From positions 248,001-312,000 of the forward strand of contig NZ_JANHAV010000002.1 in the NCBI RefSeq assembly GCF_024464655.1: a stretch of 64,000 nt of DNA. Reading direction: 5' to 3'. Source of the stretch: Halobellus inordinatus (GTDB taxonomy: Archaea > Halobacteriota > Halobacteria > Halobacteriales > Haloferacaceae). The position numbers and the translations under genes are program-made. The notes under the pieces were generated by a model that saw nothing but the letters and a program-made list of their open reading frames with translations, did no database searches and was not told the origin of the DNA. Of this stretch, positions 1-8,477 are shown in pieces (the first letter of the stretch is position 1; every line of letters begins with the position of its first letter).

Positions 1-35
1 CACGACACCGTTGAGCTCCTGCGACGGCGTTTCAT
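1..35 (-). CDS. N-terminus of a gene cut by the window edge, probably the next ccm gene (ccmC)
   Basis: An ATG on the minus strand at 35 opens a reading frame beginning MKRRRRSS that runs off the window. It starts 15 bp after the ccmB stop, in the same direction, with a purine-rich GGAG stretch in between. In cytochrome c maturation operons the gene after ccmB is usually ccmC, so that is the likely identity by position only. Eleven codons are too few to confirm it. Confidence 0.4.
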   Translation of the reverse strand, partial: MKRRRRSSTVS

Positions 36-50
36 CGAGTTGTCGCTCTC

Positions 51-725
51 TCACTCCTCGACGACGTACTCGAACGTCGCGACGCCGGCGAGCAGCACGA
101 TGCCGGCGTACAGCGTGAGGAGGCGGAGCCAGCCACCGAGGGGCGCGCCGCTTTCGAGCGCGGTCGTGAGTTCGACCCCCGCGAGCAAGAGCGGGACGAC
201 GAGCGGCACCAGGAGGACGGGTAAGGCGAGTTCGTCCAGCCCCGAGCGGAACGTCAGGATCGAGACCACGACGCCGATGGCGGAGAAACCGACGGCCGAC
301 ACGAGGAGGACGCCGACGATCGCGGCCGCGGTCGACATCGAGGGACTGTAGCCGAGGAAGACCGACGTCGCGCCCAGCGTCAACAGACTCACCGCGAAGA
401 TGAACACGGTGGTGCTGAGGACCTTCCCGAGGTAGATCGCCGAGCGGTCGATCGGGGCGATGAGCAGGCCGTCGAGCGCGCCGTTCCGATCTTCCAGTTC
501 GATCGTCTTCGTGACGCCGAACGTGCCGGAGAACACGAACGCGACCCACAGCGCGCCGCGTCCGAGCAGCGCGGCGCTCTGGAGCGTCTGGACGAAACTG
601 AACGCGAACGTGAGCACGACGAGCAGCGCGAAGACCGCAACCGTGGTCGTCACCTGCTTCGTCCGGCGCTCGATCTGGAGGTCCTTCTTGAGCACCCGAT
701 AGATCGCGCCGAGGAACGAACTCAT
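51..725 (-). CDS. ccmB: Heme exporter / cytochrome c maturation membrane protein CcmB
   Basis: A 224-residue integral membrane protein with about six hydrophobic segments, from residue 30 to the C-terminus. It is the size and layout of CcmB, the permease subunit that works with CcmA in delivering or releasing heme to CcmE at the outer face of the membrane. The start chosen is the ATG at 725, giving MSSFLGAIYRVLKKDLQIE; it overlaps the ccmA stop as ATGA. A longer frame to 863 exists but would overlap ccmA by 140 bp and has no CcmB-like sequence. The ccmE-A-B order and translational coupling support one operon. Family assignment is by hydropathy, motif feel and context, so ABC-2 type permease is the fallback name. 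Confidence 0.85.
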   Translation of the reverse strand: MSSFLGAIYRVLKKDLQIERRTKQVTTTVAVFALLVVLTFAFSFVQTLQSAALLGRGALWVAFVFSGTFGVTKTIELEDRNGALDGLLIAPIDRSAIYLGKVLSTTVFIFAVSLLTLGATSVFLGYSPSMSTAAAIVGVLLVSAVGFSAIGVVVSILTFRSGLDELALPVLLVPLVVPLLLAGVELTTALESGAPLGGWLRLLTLYAGIVLLAGVATFEYVVEE

Positions 726-1489
726 CGCACTGCTTCGCTCGTCTCTGGTTCGGCGACGCCGATCGCCCGCCGATACGTCGATTCGAACGACGCCGCGCCC
801 GATTCGTCGAGGTCGACGTCGGCTTCGATCCGTCCGCGGTCGACGACGAGCGCACGCGAGCACCGCTCGACGCCTCGCTCGAGGTCGTGGGTCGTCAACA
901 CCACCGTCCGGTCGTCGAAGCCGTCGAGGACGGTTTCGAGGTCAGCGACCGACCGCTGATCGAGTCCGGTGTATGGCTCGTCGAGGAGCAACACTTCGGG
1001 GTCGTGCAACAGCGCCCGCGCGAGTGAGAGCCGCTTTCGGAGGCCGTGGGAGAACTCGCCCGGGCGGTCGCTACCGCGGTGACTCAGGCCGACGGTTTCG
1101 AGCACCGACTCACACCGCGCCGCCGGGTCGTCGACGCCGTGGAGGCCGGCGTGAAACCGGAGGTTCTCCCGTGCGGTGAGTTCGTCGTACACCATCGTCT
1201 CGTGGGTGACGACGCCAACAGTTCGATAGGTGGTGTAATCGTCCGGTGCTAACGCGACGCCGTCGACCGAGATCGTCCCCTCAGTCGGCCGCGTGAGTCC
1301 GGCGAGCATTCGGAGGAGCGTCGTCTTCCCGGCTCCGTTCGGGCCGAACAACCCGAGCGTCGATCCGCGTTCGACCGTGAACGACAGCCGTTCGACGGCC
1401 GTGAAGTGTCCGTAGGATTTCGTCACGTCCGCGACCTCGATTGCAGGCGGGACCGCGTCAGCTTTGACCGGATCGTCTCCCGACCTCAT
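722..1489 (-). CDS. ccmA: ABC transporter ATP-binding protein CcmA (heme export)
   Basis: A 255-residue ABC ATPase. Walker A is GPNGAGKTT (about residues 49-57), a degenerate signature appears as EFSHGLRKRLSLARAL, Walker B is VLLLDEPYTGLD, and the switch histidine lies in TTHD. CcmA energises the CcmAB complex that frees heme-loaded CcmE. Both junctions are 4-nt ATGA overlaps (ccmE stop / ccmA start and ccmA stop / ccmB start), so the three proteins are translationally coupled. The signature has HG in place of the usual SGGQ core, which is common in the CcmA branch. Confidence 0.9.
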   Translation of the reverse strand: MRSGDDPVKADAVPPAIEVADVTKSYGHFTAVERLSFTVERGSTLGLFGPNGAGKTTLLRMLAGLTRPTEGTISVDGVALAPDDYTTYRTVGVVTHETMVYDELTARENLRFHAGLHGVDDPAARCESVLETVGLSHRGSDRPGEFSHGLRKRLSLARALLHDPEVLLLDEPYTGLDQRSVADLETVLDGFDDRTVVLTTHDLERGVERCSRALVVDRGRIEADVDLDESGAASFESTYRRAIGVAEPETSEAVR

Positions 1490-1866
1490 CGAGCGCTTTC
1501 GGGCCGTTCTTCGCCCTCGTGTGCACGAACCGAGAGCTTGTTCGCGACGAGTTCGCCGCCGTCGTATCGCCCTTTCGCGACGACGACACGGCCGTCCTGA
1601 AGCGTATCGGGAACAGTCCCTTCGTAGACGACCGGGACGGTGTGGTTACCGTCCGTCACTGCGAAGGTGATCGCCTGGCCCTCGGTGTCGAGGTCCGTTG
1701 CGACTCCTTCCAGATTCACCCAGTCGTCCTGATACGTTCCCTCGTTCTCGGAGATCTGCGTCGGCGAAACGAACGCGGCCGAGGCGTTCATACTCGTCAC
1801 GCCGAGCGTGGCGAGTAGCACGAGAATCCCGACCGTCGTGACGAGGAGTTTGTTCTTCCGGCGCAC
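1486..1866 (-). CDS. ccmE: Cytochrome c maturation protein CcmE (heme chaperone)
   Basis: A 126-residue protein with one N-terminal membrane anchor (residues 7-30) followed by an OB-fold domain facing outward, the layout of CcmE, which carries heme covalently before transfer to apocytochrome. The C-terminal part VVVAKGRYDGGELVANKLSVRAHEGEE aligns with the CcmE region that holds the heme-binding residue of bacterial CcmE. The histidine is kept (HEGEE) but the tyrosine of the HxxxY motif is replaced by glutamate, and there is no cysteine as in the CxxxY archaeal type. It is the first gene of the ccmEAB operon. Confidence 0.85.
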   Translation of the reverse strand: MRRKNKLLVTTVGILVLLATLGVTSMNASAAFVSPTQISENEGTYQDDWVNLEGVATDLDTEGQAITFAVTDGNHTVPVVYEGTVPDTLQDGRVVVAKGRYDGGELVANKLSVRAHEGEERPESAR

Positions 1867-2175
1867 TACCGGAGGGAGTGGCTGGGTACTCTTGATTGTA
1901 CCGAATCGCCACGACTTGGGCCGCTTCTGCCCACGCCTCCCTCCTCGCTAGACAACCTCGATAGTAGTTCCGCGGTCGTCTGTGGCCCCTGCCGCGTCGA
2001 CGTCGCCGCCTCGACTATTCGCGGGTGGTGTTGGCGTGCCAACTCGTCCGTGTCCGTTTCTCGGGGCTCGCTCCGACGAACCTTTCCCCGCTGACCGTCT
2101 CTTAGGTCGTATGCAACCGACGCGTTCGCCCCGCGACGATCGGGCGAGAGTATCCCACGGAGGTGGGTGGTACCG
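1867..2175. other. Intergenic region between divergent ccmE and rlmE
   Basis: About 309 bp without a convincing gene. On the minus side it must hold the ccm promoter. On the plus side GGAGGT at 2159-2164 lies 11 nt before the rlmE ATG. A 22-codon mini-ORF starting at the ATG at 2111 ends with a TGA that overlaps the rlmE ATG as ATGA, so rlmE could be translated by coupling to it. Longer open frames through this stretch are low-complexity antisense frames. Confidence 0.5.
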
Positions 2176-2949
2176 ATGACTGGGAAAGACCACTACTACA
2201 ACAAGGCAAAGCAGGAGGGCTACCGCGCCCGCTCGGCGTACAAACTGAAGCAACTCGACGAGGAGGCGGGCCTGTTCGGTCCCGGAAACACCGTCGTCGA
2301 CCTCGGTGCGGCACCCGGCGGGTGGCTCCAAGTCGCTGCCGAGGCCGTCGGCGACCGCGGCACCGTCGTCGGCGTCGACTTCCAGCGCATCCGCGACCTC
2401 GATCACGACAACGTCGAGACGGTCCGCGGCGATATGACCGACGAGGAGACGAAAGACGAACTCCGCGAGCGGATCGGCGACGACGGCGCAGACGTCGTCA
2501 TCTCCGATATGGCGCCGAATATGTCCGGCGAGTACTCGGTCGATCACGCGCGTTCGGTCCACCTCGCACGGCAGGCGTTCGAGGTCGCACTCGACCTGTT
2601 GCCCGCCGGCGGCGACTTCGCCGCGAAGGTGTTCGACGGCCAGGACCTCGCCGACCTGCGCGCGGAGATCGACGAGGAGTTCGAGTACGTTCGCTCGATC
2701 CGCCCGGACGCCTCTCGGGACTCCTCGTCGGAACTGTATCTCGTCGGCAAACACCGGATCACGGCGCCCGTCGAAGAAGGCGAAGAACTGGACGTCGTCG
2801 TCGACGACGTCGGCAGCGAGGGCGACGGCGTCGTCAAGATCGACGGCTACACGCTCTTCGTCGCCGGCACGGAAACGGGCGATTCAGTCCGTGTCCGCGT
2901 CACCGACCTGAAGCCGAACTTCGGGTTCGCCGAAGTCGTCGAAGAATAG
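2176..2949 (+). CDS. rlmE: 23S rRNA (uridine-2'-O-) methyltransferase RlmE/FtsJ with C-terminal TRAM domain
   Basis: A 257-residue protein. The N-terminus has the FtsJ signature of RSAYKL followed by the SAM-binding VVDLGAAPGGW; further on are VISDMAPNMSG, LLPAGGDFAAKVF and the KDKE-type catalytic residues expected of 2'-O-methyltransferases. Residues from about 200 onward (EELDVVVDDVGSEGDGVVKIDGY and GDSVRVRVTDLKPNFGFAEVV) are a TRAM RNA-binding domain, an archaeal addition to bacterial RlmE. The ATG at 2176 is preferred over an in-frame GTG at 2167 because the GGAGGT at 2159 is only properly spaced for the ATG. Confidence 0.93.
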   Translation: MTGKDHYYNKAKQEGYRARSAYKLKQLDEEAGLFGPGNTVVDLGAAPGGWLQVAAEAVGDRGTVVGVDFQRIRDLDHDNVETVRGDMTDEETKDELRERIGDDGADVVISDMAPNMSGEYSVDHARSVHLARQAFEVALDLLPAGGDFAAKVFDGQDLADLRAEIDEEFEYVRSIRPDASRDSSSELYLVGKHRITAPVEEGEELDVVVDDVGSEGDGVVKIDGYTLFVAGTETGDSVRVRVTDLKPNFGFAEVVEE

Positions 2950-3006
2950 CGGTCGACTCTTTCAGCGAGCGTCTTCTGAGGCGCTGATTCGTGGCGTACG
3001 AGCCGA

Positions 3007-3720
3007 TTACTCGGCGGCCCAGGCCTCGTCCTGCGTGTCGATGTTCGACCCGCCGAAGAAGCCGACCACGACGTAGACGAACGGCGTGTCGACGAGCGCG
3101 ATGAGCAGTTTCAGCACGTACTGGCCGACGATCAGCGAGAGGATCACCGGAATCTCGAACTGGGTGCCGAAGCCGAGGACCTGCGGCGCGACGTAGAACG
3201 CGATCGCGACGAACAGCACCGTGTCGATGGCCTGGCTGGTCGCCGTCGAGGCGATGTTCCGAAGCCAGAGCATCGACTCGCCGGTGGCCTCGCGGATGCG
3301 ATGGAAGACGAGGACGTCCCAGTTCTGGCTGACGAGGTACGCCAGCAGGCTCCCGAGGACGATGTTCGTCCCGGGCGCGAGCACCGCGCGATACTGCGCA
3401 GCCGACTCGGGGTTCACCGCTGGTGCGAGGATCGTGCTCCAGACGAGTCCGAGGAGAATGAAGTTCATCGCGAAGCCGACGTTGACCATCACCTGCGCCG
3501 CGTGGCGGCCGTACAGTTCGGAGTAACAGTCCGACGCGAAGAACGTTAGCGCGTACGCCAGCGCTGCGCCGGGCAGGATGATGCTCGCGCCCGTCACAGG
3601 CAGTTCGACCGGGAGCCCGAACGCGAGCAGTTTCGAGGCGGTCAACTGGGCCGCCGCGAGCGCCGTCACGAACAGCGCGACGAGCGCGATCCGCCCGGTC
3701 TGTGCGCGCGTCTCACTCAT
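3007..3720 (-). CDS. Queuosine/archaeosine precursor transporter, YhhQ (VUT) family
   Basis: A 237-residue polytopic membrane protein with six or more hydrophobic segments. The stretch around FFASDCYSELYGRHAAQVMVN, followed by NIVLGSLLAYLVSQNWDV and a conserved SQAIDTVLF, is characteristic of the YhhQ/COG1738 family, which imports preQ0/preQ1. In archaea the likely use is salvage of a 7-deazaguanine precursor for archaeosine in tRNA. Its first 8 bp overlap the end of the upstream ribbon-helix-helix gene on the same strand, so the two form one transcription unit. Confidence 0.88.
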   Translation of the reverse strand: MSETRAQTGRIALVALFVTALAAAQLTASKLLAFGLPVELPVTGASIILPGAALAYALTFFASDCYSELYGRHAAQVMVNVGFAMNFILLGLVWSTILAPAVNPESAAQYRAVLAPGTNIVLGSLLAYLVSQNWDVLVFHRIREATGESMLWLRNIASTATSQAIDTVLFVAIAFYVAPQVLGFGTQFEIPVILSLIVGQYVLKLLIALVDTPFVYVVVGFFGGSNIDTQDEAWAAE

Positions 3721-3886
3721 CGTCGATTCGTCCGTGCCGTGCGTCGATCTCGTCTAATCTATCCAGCGTCTTGCGGATCGACGCGCGAACCGCGTCGCTC
3801 CGGTTGACGAACTTCCCGTCGTCGCCGACGTGTTCGTCGAGGTCCGCGAGCAGTTCGTCGGGAATCTCTACGCTTATCTTGGCCAT
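3713..3886 (-). CDS. Small ribbon-helix-helix (CopG-type) DNA-binding protein
   Basis: A 57-residue protein starting at the ATG at 3886. The N-terminus MAKISVEIPDELLADLDEHV is a typical RHH beta-strand plus first helix; the turn NRSDAVRASIRKTL gives the second helix. It should act as a dimeric repressor. Its stop codon lies inside the start of the YhhQ-family transporter gene (8-bp overlap), so it probably controls that transporter and itself, an inference from position. The gene is too short for most ORF cut-offs and easy to miss. Confidence 0.85.
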   Translation of the reverse strand: MAKISVEIPDELLADLDEHVGDDGKFVNRSDAVRASIRKTLDRLDEIDARHGRIDDE

Positions 3887-3989
3887 ATCACGGGATTCTC
3901 TCGCGAATATTTAGGGCGTTCGCTATCGACTCCGTCGATCACGAAATCCGCTGTGTGTCGGCAGTTAACGCCGAGTGTGCCGGTTCGAG

Positions 3990-6230
3990 TTAGATCTCGG
4001 CGCTGCGAGACGGCGCGAGATCACGCCGTCCGCCGAGCGTGATCACGAACAGGACGCCCAGCCCGATCCCGTAAGCGACCATCAGCGGGATGGTCACGAG
4101 GAACATCGTGAGCACGTCTGCGGGGGTGAAAAGCGCCGCGAAGGCGAGGATGCCGACGGTCACCTCGCGCCAGCGCCCCCGCATCGTCTCGTACCCGACG
4201 CCCGCGCTGTTGAGCAGGATCATCAGGATCGGGACGTCCGCGAGGAGGCCGATACCGGCGGTCGTGAAGAAGATGAGCCAGAAGAAGTTGGTGATGCGGT
4301 AGGCGATCACCATATTCGCCTGGACCGCGTCGTTGACAAGCCAGGAGATGACCGAGGGCGCGATCGTCGTGTACCCGAGGACGAAGCCGCCGATCAGCCC
4401 CACCGTGAGCGCGCCCGTCCACACGAAGATCGCACGACGGCGCTGTCTGACGATGTTGCGCTCTCTGAGCGCCGGCCACGCGTAGTACGCGAGCAGCGGG
4501 GCCGTCACGAGCGCGGCGACGATCGTCGAGAACTTCACCTCGAACACGAGCGCCTCCATCGGGTGCAGCGCGACGACGTTGAGCACCTCTTCGGGCCGGA
4601 CCTGCGCGGGCAGGCGGCGCAGGAAATCCTCGTAGACGCGCTTGATCCCGCCAGTGTAGAGCCAGCCGAACGTGACCGCCAGCACGGTCATAAACACCCC
4701 GACGATGCGGAACGCGTTCGAGGTGACGGAGTCGAGGATGAACGCGAGGTCGGTGTAGTACCCCTCGAAGTCGTCGTCTTCGGCGTCGCTCTCGTCTGCG
4801 TCCGCCTCCGACTCTGTGGCGTCCTCCTCGTCGCCGCCGGTGAACTCCTCGAAGAAGGCGCTGCCGGCGCGGGTGGCCCGGTCACTGATCGAGGAACCGC
4901 CGCTCTTCGCGGCTTCCCCCGACGCCGCTGCTGCGTCCCCGTCGGCCGCCTCGGCGTCCGCGTCCGCACCGGCACCGCCGTCTTGGTCGAAGCGGTCGAC
5001 GATGGCCCGCGCTTTCGCCTTGTCGCCGGCGTCGAGCGCGTCGCCCGCGGCCGCCATCGCCTCGTCTTCGTCCATCGCGGCGAACACTTCCGGCGGAGCC
5101 GAGCGAACGCCCTGAACGTCGAGGTCGGAGAGGTCGATGGCGGTCGGATCGCCGATGCCGGCTTCCACGACCGCGAGGTCGTCGATGTCCTGATAGACGA
5201 AGTAGCCGACGGCGACGGCGGCAGCCAGGATCGCCGCGACGAGTACGTAGAGTCCAAGCAGTGCTAGCGAGGCCGGCGCGAAGACGACGTAGTCGCTCCC
5301 GATGGCGGCCAAGCCCTGATTAAGGTAGTCGACGCCGCCGCGCTCGAAGAAGGCGTAGACGAGGAGTCCGCCGACGACGCCGACGCCCGCGATCGAGTTC
5401 CAGTGGGCGCTGACCGTCCCCGCGACGTCCATCTGCTCGCTGCCGCGGCGGGCGGTGGTAACGATCTTCGCGAGATAGAGGCTGACGGCGTAGAGCGTCA
5501 GGACGGGGATCGCCCACATAATCTGCGTGAACGGGTCCGGCGGCGTGAACATCGCGCCGGCGGCGAAGACGCCGACGGCGGCGTGGCGCCACTTGTCGCG
5601 GAAGGTCTCGTAGGGGACAATCTCGGCGTACGAGAGCCCGGTCATCGCGAGCGGGAGTTGACTCGCGAGACCGAACGAGACGGTGAGCAGGAAGATGAAC
5701 TGCGCCCACTTGACGATGGAATACGTCGGCGTGAAGCCGGCGGCGATGGCGTTCTTCGCGAGGAAGGAGAACGTGAACGGGAAGAAGACGTAGTAGCCGT
5801 AGGCCACGCCGAGCACGAATAGGCCGACCATCCCAGAGAGAATGAGCACGAGTTGCCAGACGGGGACCGGCGAGGAGGGCCAGAACCCGCGCACTTTCAG
5901 CGCGTCTCTGGCGAAGTAGACGAATGCGGGTGCGGCGAGGATGACCCCGACGGCGAGACCGATCTTCGCCTGCAAGAGGATGACGTCGAACGGCGTCTGT
6001 GCGATGATCGAGACCTCGCCGCTCACCTGTGCGGACATCTGGGCTCTCGTGACCCGTTTGAAGAAGTCCCACACGAAGAGCCGGAGCGCGTAGAACGTGC
6101 CGAGAAAGCCGATCAGGAAGAATATGAAGACTTTCTGGAGGTCCTTCTGCGCGGCTCGAAGCATCGCGCCGGCGGTCTCCCGCCCGGCGTCGAGTGTCTC
6201 TCTCGTGTCGTCGTCGAGCGCGCTAGACAT
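3990..6230 (-). CDS. tatC2: Twin-arginine translocase subunit TatCt (tandem double TatC)
   Basis: A 746-residue protein with two TatC-like halves. The first half (about residues 1-330) and the second half (about 510-746) each contain about six membrane segments and TatC-type motifs such as FEVKFSTIVAALVTAPLLAYYAWPAL and MTGLSYAEIVPYETFRDKWRH. Between them is an acidic, alanine- and aspartate-rich linker of roughly 130 residues. Tandem TatC fusion is a known haloarchaeal feature (TatCt). The start at 6230 (MSSALDDDTRETL) is preferred over the upstream MITASGL start. It diverges from tatCo across a 163-bp promoter region. Confidence 0.92.
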   Translation of the reverse strand: MSSALDDDTRETLDAGRETAGAMLRAAQKDLQKVFIFFLIGFLGTFYALRLFVWDFFKRVTRAQMSAQVSGEVSIIAQTPFDVILLQAKIGLAVGVILAAPAFVYFARDALKVRGFWPSSPVPVWQLVLILSGMVGLFVLGVAYGYYVFFPFTFSFLAKNAIAAGFTPTYSIVKWAQFIFLLTVSFGLASQLPLAMTGLSYAEIVPYETFRDKWRHAAVGVFAAGAMFTPPDPFTQIMWAIPVLTLYAVSLYLAKIVTTARRGSEQMDVAGTVSAHWNSIAGVGVVGGLLVYAFFERGGVDYLNQGLAAIGSDYVVFAPASLALLGLYVLVAAILAAAVAVGYFVYQDIDDLAVVEAGIGDPTAIDLSDLDVQGVRSAPPEVFAAMDEDEAMAAAGDALDAGDKAKARAIVDRFDQDGGAGADADAEAADGDAAAASGEAAKSGGSSISDRATRAGSAFFEEFTGGDEEDATESEADADESDAEDDDFEGYYTDLAFILDSVTSNAFRIVGVFMTVLAVTFGWLYTGGIKRVYEDFLRRLPAQVRPEEVLNVVALHPMEALVFEVKFSTIVAALVTAPLLAYYAWPALRERNIVRQRRRAIFVWTGALTVGLIGGFVLGYTTIAPSVISWLVNDAVQANMVIAYRITNFFWLIFFTTAGIGLLADVPILMILLNSAGVGYETMRGRWREVTVGILAFAALFTPADVLTMFLVTIPLMVAYGIGLGVLFVITLGGRRDLAPSRSAEI

Positions 6231-6363
6231 ACGTGAAGTGAGCCCGCTCGCAGTTATCAATCTTTTCGACCGCCGCGCCGGCGCGTCCGGACCGCGGCGG
6301 CCGGCCGTCGTCGTCTCAGCGGGTGACAGCGTTCACATAGCAGCGCGCCGATGCGGAAAGGCC

Positions 6364-6369
6364 TATAAG
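6364..6369 (+). promoter_or_regulatory. TATA box of tatCo
   Basis: TATAAG centred about 27 bp before the tatCo ATG at 6394, in an otherwise GC-rich 163-bp space between divergent tatCt and tatCo. The spacing predicts transcription starting at or next to the ATG, that is a leaderless mRNA. Confidence 0.65.
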
Positions 6370-6393
6370 ATCCGGGCGGCGAAACTCTGGTGA

Positions 6394-8403
6394 ATGGCCG
6401 ACGATTCGGAGCACGCGGACCAGACGCCCGACGCCGACGCATCTACGGCCGATGCAGACTCGTCAGACGCTGCCGCGGATTCATCTCGCGCCGACTCGTC
6501 CCCGGACGACGCGGCGCAGTCCGACACCGACGGAGCGCCGTCTGCGGCCGACGACGTGCCCGGATCGTCTGCTCACGGCTCAACCTCAGACGCAGAATCA
6601 GGCGACGACTCCGAAACCGCGTCCGGCGACGACTCCGAACCGGGACCTGGTGCGTCCACCGACGCCGATAGCGGTTCTGACTTGTCTCCTGACGCCGATA
6701 GCGATTCTGACTCGTCCACCGACGCCGAATCACCCACCGAAGTCGATTCGGCGGCGACGGTCGACGAACTGACGGCCGACGCTGACGCCGCTGACTCCGA
6801 AGACGGCGAGTCCGAAGACGGCGATTTCGACGGTTCGCCCACCGATGACGGAGACGCCGACGACACGGCGCCGGCTGACGACGCCGACTCCGAAACGGCG
6901 GACTCCGACTCCGCGACTTCGGACCCTGGCGTCGACGCGGATACGACCGACTCGGACGTCGATACCGATGGTCCGGCCCCTGCGACTTTCGATCCCGACG
7001 CCGCCGCCCCCGAAGCGGCTGTCGGCGACAATCCAGCCGTTGGCGACGACCCAGCCGTCGCCGGCACGGACGGCGGCGCCCCGGCGAACGCAGAGGCCGG
7101 TCCCGGCCCCGGGGCCGCGGAGATTTCAGAGCCCGGCGTCGACGAGGGATTCGTCTCCGAAGGCCCCGAGAGCGACGAGGAGATGCCGCTTGCGGCACAC
7201 ATCGAGGAGATGATCCGCCGGCTGGCGGTCGTTCTCGGGATCGGCGGCATCGTCACGCTCCTGCTGTATCCCGGTGCCGACCTCGTCAACTCGGCGTTCG
7301 GTCTGAACCTCGTCAGTTCCACCGAGGTCATCGACTTCCTCTGGAACAAGCACATCCCCGGCGCGCCGGAGATGGTCGACCGCCGACCGCGCGTGTACGG
7401 CCCGCTCGAACTCCTCTTGACCGAACTGAAGGTCGCCGCACTCGGTGGCCTCGTGGTCGGCTTGCCGGCGTTCGTCTACGAGACGTATCTGTTTATGCGA
7501 CCGGGACTGTACCCCAAAGAACGGCGCTACTACCTCGCTGCGGTCCCGACGAGCCTTATTCTCGCGTTCGTCGGCATCTCTTTCGCGCACTTCCTCGTCC
7601 TTCCCGCGATCTTCGCGTACTTCACCTCCTATACCACCGGGACAGCGCTCGTGGCGTTCGGTCTCAAGGAGACGTTCAACCTCATCCTCATCCTGATGGG
7701 GTACAACGCCATCATCTTCCAGATCCCGCTGTTCGTGATGCTGGCGATTATGATGAACCTCGTCACGCGGCGGTGGCTCGAAGACCGCCGCCTCCTCTTT
7801 TGGGGGACGTTCCTCGGCCTCGCGTTCCTCGTCAGCCCCGACCCGACCGGGATGGCCCCGATCATCATCGGCGCGACGATGATCACGCTGTTCGAGGGGA
7901 CGCTGTTCGTGCTGCGGTGGACCGGGAGAGGTTCGCTGGCTCCCACCGCCGAGGGACTGGCGGCCCGCCGCCCCTATGCTGCCGTGCTCGCGGCGCTCGT
8001 CGGGTACCTCCTCAGTCCCCTGCCGGCCCCGACGGGCTATTACGACCTTCTCCCCTCGGTGGTCGTCGAGACGCTCACGGCCAACGGCCTCGCGGTGTAC
8101 ACGCCTCTGATCATCGCGGGCGCCCTCGTCGGGGTGTTCGAACTCGTGTCGCTCCTCCTGCGCCGCTACGGCCGCTCGCGGCGGATGCTGCGGGCCCGTC
8201 TCGCGGTCGACACTGTCCGCCGTCCGGTGTGGCTGCTCGCCGTCGTCGTGGGGTATCTCGGTAGCCCCGATCCGGCCGTCCTCCGGTGGGTCACCGAGCT
8301 GAATCTTCGCCCGGCGCTGGCCGGCGGGATCGCGGTCGGGTTGGTGCTCGGCTACGAGGTGCTTCGTCTGCTGCTTGCGTCCCGCGAAGATCGTGCGGCC
8401 TGA
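6394..8403 (+). CDS. tatC1: Twin-arginine translocase subunit TatCo with a long acidic N-terminal extension
   Basis: A 669-residue protein. Residues 1 to about 260 are a low-complexity Asp/Ser/Ala/Glu region containing repeated DADSDSD- and SGDDSE-like units. The TatC domain starts at EEMPLAAHIEEMIRRLAVVLG and contains ELLLTELKVAALGGLVVGLPAFVYETYLFMRPGLYPKERRYY, the conserved cytoplasmic and loop region of TatC. Further membrane segments extend beyond the usual six, as some haloarchaeal TatC proteins show. TatC recognises the twin-arginine signal of folded exported proteins, the main export route in haloarchaea. The acidic tail would lie in the cytoplasm, where it could be a docking or screening surface; this is inference. 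Confidence 0.92.
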   Translation: MADDSEHADQTPDADASTADADSSDAAADSSRADSSPDDAAQSDTDGAPSAADDVPGSSAHGSTSDAESGDDSETASGDDSEPGPGASTDADSGSDLSPDADSDSDSSTDAESPTEVDSAATVDELTADADAADSEDGESEDGDFDGSPTDDGDADDTAPADDADSETADSDSATSDPGVDADTTDSDVDTDGPAPATFDPDAAAPEAAVGDNPAVGDDPAVAGTDGGAPANAEAGPGPGAAEISEPGVDEGFVSEGPESDEEMPLAAHIEEMIRRLAVVLGIGGIVTLLLYPGADLVNSAFGLNLVSSTEVIDFLWNKHIPGAPEMVDRRPRVYGPLELLLTELKVAALGGLVVGLPAFVYETYLFMRPGLYPKERRYYLAAVPTSLILAFVGISFAHFLVLPAIFAYFTSYTTGTALVAFGLKETFNLILILMGYNAIIFQIPLFVMLAIMMNLVTRRWLEDRRLLFWGTFLGLAFLVSPDPTGMAPIIIGATMITLFEGTLFVLRWTGRGSLAPTAEGLAARRPYAAVLAALVGYLLSPLPAPTGYYDLLPSVVVETLTANGLAVYTPLIIAGALVGVFELVSLLLRRYGRSRRMLRARLAVDTVRRPVWLLAVVVGYLGSPDPAVLRWVTELNLRPALAGGIAVGLVLGYEVLRLLLASREDRAA

Positions 8404-8477
8404 GCTATCGGCTCTCTGTGCCCTTCCGGACAGCCAGAATCAGGTTCACAACGCTCCGACCATCCGCTGCCGCGGCT

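Noticed and set aside
1948-2754. Long minus-strand open frame of 268 codons
   Set aside because: It is antisense to rlmE, Asp/Arg/Val-rich and without any motif; such frames are common opposite GC-rich haloarchaeal genes.
3975-5267. Plus-strand frame of 430 codons opposite tatCt
   Set aside because: Low-complexity composition dominated by Arg/Asp/Glu; the minus strand encodes a clear double TatC.
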